Below, piece after piece: positions 58,794-64,000 of a stretch of 64,000 bases of DNA; the stretch's first letter is position 1, and every line of letters begins with the position of its first letter. Both the position numbers and the translations under genes were made by a program. Below the pieces are notes generated by a model. It was not told the origin of the DNA. It did no database searches and worked only from the letters and a program-made list of their open reading frames with translations. This DNA comes from Fusarium oxysporum f. sp. lycopersici 4287 (Eukaryota > Ascomycota > Sordariomycetes > Hypocreales > Nectriaceae), in contig NC_030993.1 of the NCBI RefSeq assembly GCF_000149955.1, positions 2,251,544 to 2,315,543 on the forward strand, given 5' to 3'.

Positions 58794-60951
58794 CTACTTC
58801 TTTTTCTTCTCTGCAGAGCTGTCCCTTCTAGGACTCTCCTCCACGTTGGTTCCGCTGGCGCCGCTCTTCGTCACAATGCCACCAGCAGCCTTACTCGCAC
58901 CGACACTGATACCACGACCCTCTCGCATATCCAGGCTAATATTGCTCCCGACACTCCCGCTGCGCTTGACACCAGCCTTTACTCTGGCCGCTACTGGGGA
59001 ATCCAATCCACTTTCAGGTGAGTCTCTTCCCGCAGCACTCTTAAAAAGCTCAGGGGTGGCTGGTCGGTCGCCTGCAGGTATTTCACCGGAGTATTTCACT
59101 CTGTGTCTTGTCGTGTTCTTAGGAGAAGGAATTCCAGACGCCTGCTCTCGTGCTCGGTGTGGCTGAGGTTGGGGTGCAAGTTGGACACCATTGGCTCCCT
59201 CAAGACTTGGTGTAAGTGTCGAAGACTCGCTCTCGCTGCCATGGTGAGCATGCCCAAACGCATAACCTGAACCTAGAAGACTCTCCTGCCGGCTGACATA
59301 GTAACGATCATATTCCTCCTTTGTATGCTCGGCATCAGTGAAGCTATCGAGCGCATCAAACACGTGCTGGAATACCTGCGTATCGACATCTCGAGCCCAG
59401 AGAAAGTCAAGATGTTCATAGTGAGGAATCTCAGTTGCCACAGTTTGAGGGGGTAGTTCCTTGAGCATAACCTTGATATCCACCAGGGAATCGCTACCAC
59501 CGTAAACCAGAACGATTGGTGTTTTGATGTTTCGAGTCGGGTACTTGGCAACCTTGGAGTATTTGCTGCTTGAAGTGACACTGATCGGCTGATGAACGTC
59601 ATCGTCATACATCTGGAAAGATTTGTTTCGAATGATCTGGAACCAGTGAACCACACTCTTGGTGCTCGTAAAAGAGTACAGATGTGGGTAAGCAGCCAAT
59701 TTCTGACTCGCGGAGATATTGAGGGTTTGCCAATTGAACAAGAATGATAGCCCCATGTCGATGAGCTTGCTGAAGATGGGCGGGTACAAGATGGTTTCCC
59801 ACATAGTGGCGGAACTGAGAATCGAACGACGACCAAACAAAAGGAACAAAACAGAGGGCGATGCAGTTACGAGCGCGTCGACAATTCCACTAGATAAGCC
59901 GGCAGGCGCCATAGCAGGCGCGAGAGCGATGAAGACATTGATCTGGTTGTTGAGCTTGGGATGGATGGCTAAGCTAGCGAAAGCCTGAGCTGTACCTTGC
60001 GAAAAGCCGATGTACGAGAGACTCTCCTGCTGGGTTGTATCAAGGATATAGCTGATGCTATCTGGAATGTCGTGGAAGGCAAATTCGTCGATGGAAAAGT
60101 CCCAGAAGGCGTTGGAGGTTGGCGACTGATTAATTGACTTTTTGGAGTACTTGTTACCCCGATTATTTCCAAACTGTGTAAATGTTAGTCAATGGACGTG
60201 AGCTGCGTAACGAAGGCAAACTTACCCAGACATCGTAACCTCTCTCAACCAGCTCGAATGGTAGACATCTTTGCTCATCTGTGAGAGCAACCCAAACCTC
60301 TGAATTCATGAGAAGGCCATGGTGCATGTAGATGACCTTCTTTTTCAGACTCGTCGGGCCGTAGTTAACTTTCTGTCCTTCTTCACCCTTTCTCCACTGC
60401 AGACGATGAAGACCTAAAAGATATCCATCTTTGGTCTGAACGATATGTTCCTCTGCTTCGTAGCCCCAAATGCGACACAGCTCAACGAAGTCAGGCGCGT
60501 CTCGTACCTTGGTGGATATCGCTATACGATGTTAGTCCGAGTCTAATAGAAACAGCCAAAAAGCCAACTTTTTCGTTTACTCTCCGCTCGTCGCCTCGCA
60601 GGCGCAGAAAACCTATTGAAGAGTCGTCTTGAAGCTCTATAGAAAAGCGTAACAAGAAATGGGGCTGCCATGCTGTTGTTAGTATGACCCCTACACCGCT
60701 CGGAAAGGGCCTGCGACTCACGCAAAGCCAAAGTCAAGACTCGAATGATTGCCTCGAGACCGACGAGAATAAATGATCCCACGAGAGCTAGATACTCGTG
60801 ACTATTCGGATTAAAGGTTAGTAAAGCCGGCGCATAGTAGAGATGAAAATGTGGATGAGCGCCACGCAGATCTTCCAAGATGCAAGGCCAAGGTAAAGAC
60901 GAATAGGGGAGATACTTACGGGCGAAGCCTTCCGATAAAAGGAATAGCCAT
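58794..60951 (-). CDS. TGL1: Steryl ester hydrolase / acid-lipase family (Tgl1 type)
   Basis: Predicted exons, minus strand, are 60951-60920, 60801-60722, 60664-60569, 60521-60226 and 60173-58794 (627 aa). An N-terminal membrane segment (EYLALVGSFILVGLEAIIRV) is followed by the lipase entry sequence DFVELCRIWGYEAEEHIVQT, KDGYLLGLHRL, oxyanion region YMHHGLLMNSEVW, and RGYDVWFGNNRGNKYS. The nucleophile is in YIGFSQGTAQAF (Ser about 226), Asp in VYGGSDSLVD, His in PHYEHLDFLW: a complete triad. The last ~170 residues are a disordered Ser/Gly/Lys tail. Tgl1/Yeh-type enzymes release sterols from lipid droplets. Exon 3 uses an acceptor eight bases after a nearer AG, because only this keeps frame. 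Confidence 0.9.
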
Positions 60952-62209
60952 CGCGACAATCTTTGTCTGAGGATTGTCGCGATACAAGCTTTTCCCAGCT
61001 TAAGGTTTTTGTTGTTGTAGGGACAAGGATCAATGAGAGAAGTAGCAAAAGAGGTTGATAAGGTAGTCGAAGGTCTTGTCCAGATGGAGGTGATGTCAGT
61101 ATTCAATGAATCACATGCAATTGGAGATAGCGATAGAGTTAGTGCCTGGTCTACTGAGCTACAGCGAGGTAGCACTAGCTAGCGCAACGAATCATGACCT
61201 CAGAACTTTAGGCGAGTTAACTACAGAATAAGTAACCCCGAGCCGAAACTCGGTGAAGAAACGAGAAAAATGGAGATACCATCAGGCCTCAAGATATTGA
61301 AAGAACCCAATGGTCAAAAAACATTCCATATTTGCGTTCCACGATACCCATATGAAACAGTCATTACCACAAGCGAGCCACAGAAGACACTGCCACATGG
61401 CAAACGCCAATGTCAGGGTCGTATTTGAGGGGATTGGTTCTTTTATACCTAGTGGGCCATCGACACTTGGCTAGGTACCTAGATAAGACATACAGGTTGA
61501 GTGAGTAAGTGAGTAATAAGTGGGTGGTAGAACAGTTAATGAAAGTCGATGAGGATATCTCCAATTACTACAATCGCAATTGTCAACTCAACTACTATAG
61601 TACCGTAGAGCCCATTCCTTTCCTTTCTTTTCCTGTCCTGTCCAGGCCATTATTTCACGACGCTCCCTCCCTCTCAAATCGCTCCAAGCTGCTCCAAAAT
61701 ATTTCATGCCATGCAACGCAACATTATGCCATTGCCATGCCATGCTAAACATCGCTCATCCTTCCAGAGTACAAGCTACGATATATCGTCTTTCTCTTTT
61801 CCATCTCGTCATCTTATCTTGTCCCATCCTATATCCTGCTGGTCATGGTCCCCGTCTCCGTACCTACAGCTCCTATATTTCAAACATCTTAGCGACGCCC
61901 CTGGAGTGATGTTTTGCTCTGGTTCAGCTAGCATCAAGGCTCATCATGCGCTGGCTTGACGATTTACATAGCCAGGAGCACTACAACCACATCCGGTGAG
62001 CGGTTCGAAGTGCGGCCCAAAATCTTGCGTCTTCCCAAAGAAAAGGGATACCACAAAGAAGCCGAAAATCGTCAATACTCTTGCGAGTATCTCGCACCCA
62101 AGGATAGTTGACGTCGTAGTAGTTGGGCGCCGCCAAGTAATACAAGAAGAAAAAATCTTTCCAGGAAAAAGAAACGCTCCCCAATCCCGGGTCCGGTGTT
62201 TATTTATTG
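60952..62209. other. Intergenic: sterol-esterase promoter and GEF 3' region
   Basis: No gene is supported. Short repeats of ATGCCATGC-like sequence occur near 61705-61745. Otherwise featureless. Confidence 0.35.
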
Positions 62210-64000
62210 TTATGAACCGAGCAGCTCCGACTTGCGGTTGCTCTTCCAAAAGTCGATGGCCTCAACAACGTCGTCTCCCTTATCGTCCTCGTGTGCAAAT
62301 AGAATCTGACATCATGTTAGCATCCTGGAAAGAAATAGCCTTCTGTGTGATCAAACTTACCTCATGTGTACTACTATGAAGCATGCGAATATTCTTGCGA
62401 GGGACAATGTGTACAGCACCGTTCTCCATATTCCGGAGCTCAATAAAGTTTGGCTCGAAAGCAAGGATCCAGGGGTAACTGAGTGCGAAGCTCTGTGGTG
62501 TACCCTCCCAGTCAATTCGCCACTCTGGCCGGGCCCTCCAGCCGTTGCGGTTAACAAAGAAGGAGAATTCCGAATAGTTAAGCAAGAACTCTCCGTTAAG
62601 TCGTTCAATGTGGATTGGCTTAACTCCTTCTTTGCGAGCCACAAAGTCAAGTGACGTATCAGCCTGGTCGAGCAATGATTGTGTTTCGAGGGTTTCGAGA
62701 GAAACAACCTCGAAACCTCGAGCGCAGGCAACGCAGAGTTTGGACTTGAGGAAGTGAACGGACGAAGATTCGGTGGGAATGTAGAACTCCTTGAATGGCT
62801 TGAGCTCATCATGACCGCCGCTCATGAATTTACCAATACCCTTCTGCTTCTTGGCCTTGGTCATGGCATCATTAGGCTCAAAGACCTTGATCGTAGTAGA
62901 TAGGGCAGATGACTTGACGCAGCAGACCAGATGCCTGCCCAAGCAGATGCCCGTCTTGAAGAAACTGCAATGGTTCTGGATCTTTTTAGGCCTTCTAGAC
63001 AATGCGGGCTCATCGGGGTTGAGGGCAGAAACTGGGTAGGACTGGAGTGTTTTGTTAGACAAGACCAAGAGTAATTGGTACTCTTCCAGAATATCAATCT
63101 GAGTAACGCTTGCAGTCTCCAATACCCTACGGGGCACTTGATCCTTCACCTTGCGGTCCGACAGGTAAACACCGTTGTCAGTACCGTACAAGAGCTTACG
63201 GCCACCATCTGTCATGATATTAGCGATCGAATCGGACAAAGCAGAAGGGACTTACCAAATGGCGTGACACAGTTGACACGGTTGGTACCAGCAAAGAATT
63301 TGCTTGAGATGACCGTTGTGTTGAAGAAGTCGGCACGGGATCGAAGGCGTTCCTGTGCAGTATGAATAAACTCAAGCCACTTTTGACGAGCAGCTTGGTT
63401 AGATGCATAAAGCGTCAGCTCGTAGCCTGCTTTACCCAGATGGCGGAAGGTAATCGGCCAGCCTTCCTTTCTCGCTGGGTCGTTGGCGTTATTCCGGATT
63501 GAAGGAATCAAGCTCGACGAGGTACGCTTCATGTTGCCATCCTTGGGAATGACTTCGTCCATTTCCCTGATGGCGAGAAGCTCCAGAGGAATGGGTCGTC
63601 GGTATGCCTTAATCTCTTCAGTTTTGCCAGTCTGCTTGATGCGAACAAGAAGAACGGCGTGATCAAAGAGGAAGGCCGTAATTTCTGCAGGATCCGTGGG
63701 CGACTTCTTGAACTGGCATTTGAAGACCATTTCGCGTCCCTCTTCTGTGAGTCGAAGATCAACCCTCTCATTAGGTCTGAAACGAAGCTGCTCATGAAGC
63801 CTCCTGAGGTTAAATCGGTTTTCAGCCTTTCCGGACTCTGCGTTGACTCTGCCAAGAATATCTCGAATCATAACCAGAACCTTAGGAATGTCCTCCTTAT
63901 CAGGGTTGCCATCTTCCGTGTATTTCAAGACGTTCTCCAAGAGTAGGGGGTATCGCGCCAGACGGGTCGTAGGCTTGGTCAAATAACCATTCAACTCCAG
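62210..64000 (-). CDS. TUS1: Second Rho1 GEF with PH and CNH domains (Tus1/Rgf3 type), 5' end outside window
   Basis: Visible exons, minus strand, are 64000-63256 (open at the right edge), 63208-62361 and 62305-62210, about 563 residues. It starts inside the DH domain (YLTKPTTRLARYPLLLENVL), then a PH domain (REMVFKCQFKK, ITAFLFDHAVLLVRIKQTGK, YELTLYASNQAARQKWLEFI), then a CNH domain (LLYGTDNGVYLSD, VTQIDILEEYQLLLVLSNKT, HVV-like IHIERLNGEFLLNYSEFSFF). It ends VVEAIDFWKSNRKSELLGS. It resembles the Tus1/Rgf3 branch more than Rom2: it differs throughout, with an IPTESSSVHFL phrase. Assignment to Tus1 is tentative because the N-terminal half is missing. Role: Rho1 activation. Confidence 0.85.

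Overview
The window is nuclear DNA of a filamentous ascomycete. The evidence is many spliced genes with short introns (about 47-125 nt, GT...AG, often with a CTAAC-like branch site), a CFEM protein, an RTA1-like protein, a 2EXR protein, and a lone 5S rRNA gene lying among protein genes, as is usual in Pezizomycotina. The protein set fits Sordariomycetes/Hypocreales, most likely a Fusarium relative. The species cannot be fixed from the sequence alone. Exon coordinates were joined by eye from splice signals and protein continuity.

Layout, left to right. 0.4-2.8 kb: Hsp70-like ATPase with a proline/glycine-rich N-terminus (+). 3.25-3.37 kb: divergent 5S rRNA gene (+). 4.4-5.7 kb: secreted thaumatin-like protein (+). 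6.1-6.8 kb: ankyrin protein (-). 7.4-7.8 kb: RNA polymerase III subunit RPC11 (+), convergent with MED31 (8.07-8.52 kb, -). 9.2-10.2 kb: metallophosphoesterase (+). 10.5-11.1 kb: CFEM GPI protein (-). 13.7-15.3 kb: GPI2/PIG-C (-). 18.0-19.0 kb: 2EXR protein (+). 19.8-20.7 kb: ORF broken by one TGA (+). 21.4-25.8 kb: WDR59/MTC5, a TORC1 regulator (-). 26.7-27.3 kb: UBC13 (+). 28.1-28.8 kb: predicted three-exon orphan gene (+). 29.0-30.0 kb: HSL-type hydrolase (-).

31-47 kb is a dense housekeeping block: ATP7, EGD2/NAC-alpha, RPL14, a small conserved hydrophilic protein, FMP46, a large uncharacterised RGG/RNA-binding protein, the NDUFA2-type complex I subunit and an MPC2-type pyruvate carrier. 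47.4-52.6 kb is the Rho1 GEF ROM2. After 3 kb without genes come a second HSL hydrolase (55.6 kb), an RTA1-like protein (56.9-58.0 kb) and a TGL1-type sterol esterase (58.8-61.0 kb). A second Rho1 GEF (TUS1/RGF3 type) runs off the right edge.

Functional themes are mitochondrial energy metabolism, translation and transcription machinery, GPI/cell-wall biology and Rho1/TORC1 signalling.

The most unusual signal is three reading frames each cut by one in-frame stop and then staying open in the same frame: MED31 (TAG), the large RGG protein (TAG) and the ORF at 19.8 kb (TGA). Both TAGs are UAG triplets in the loop of a small predicted hairpin. That is the context reported for sexual-stage A-to-I mRNA editing in Fusarium and Neurospora. 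In-frame splicing is a rival explanation in both cases, and cDNA would decide.
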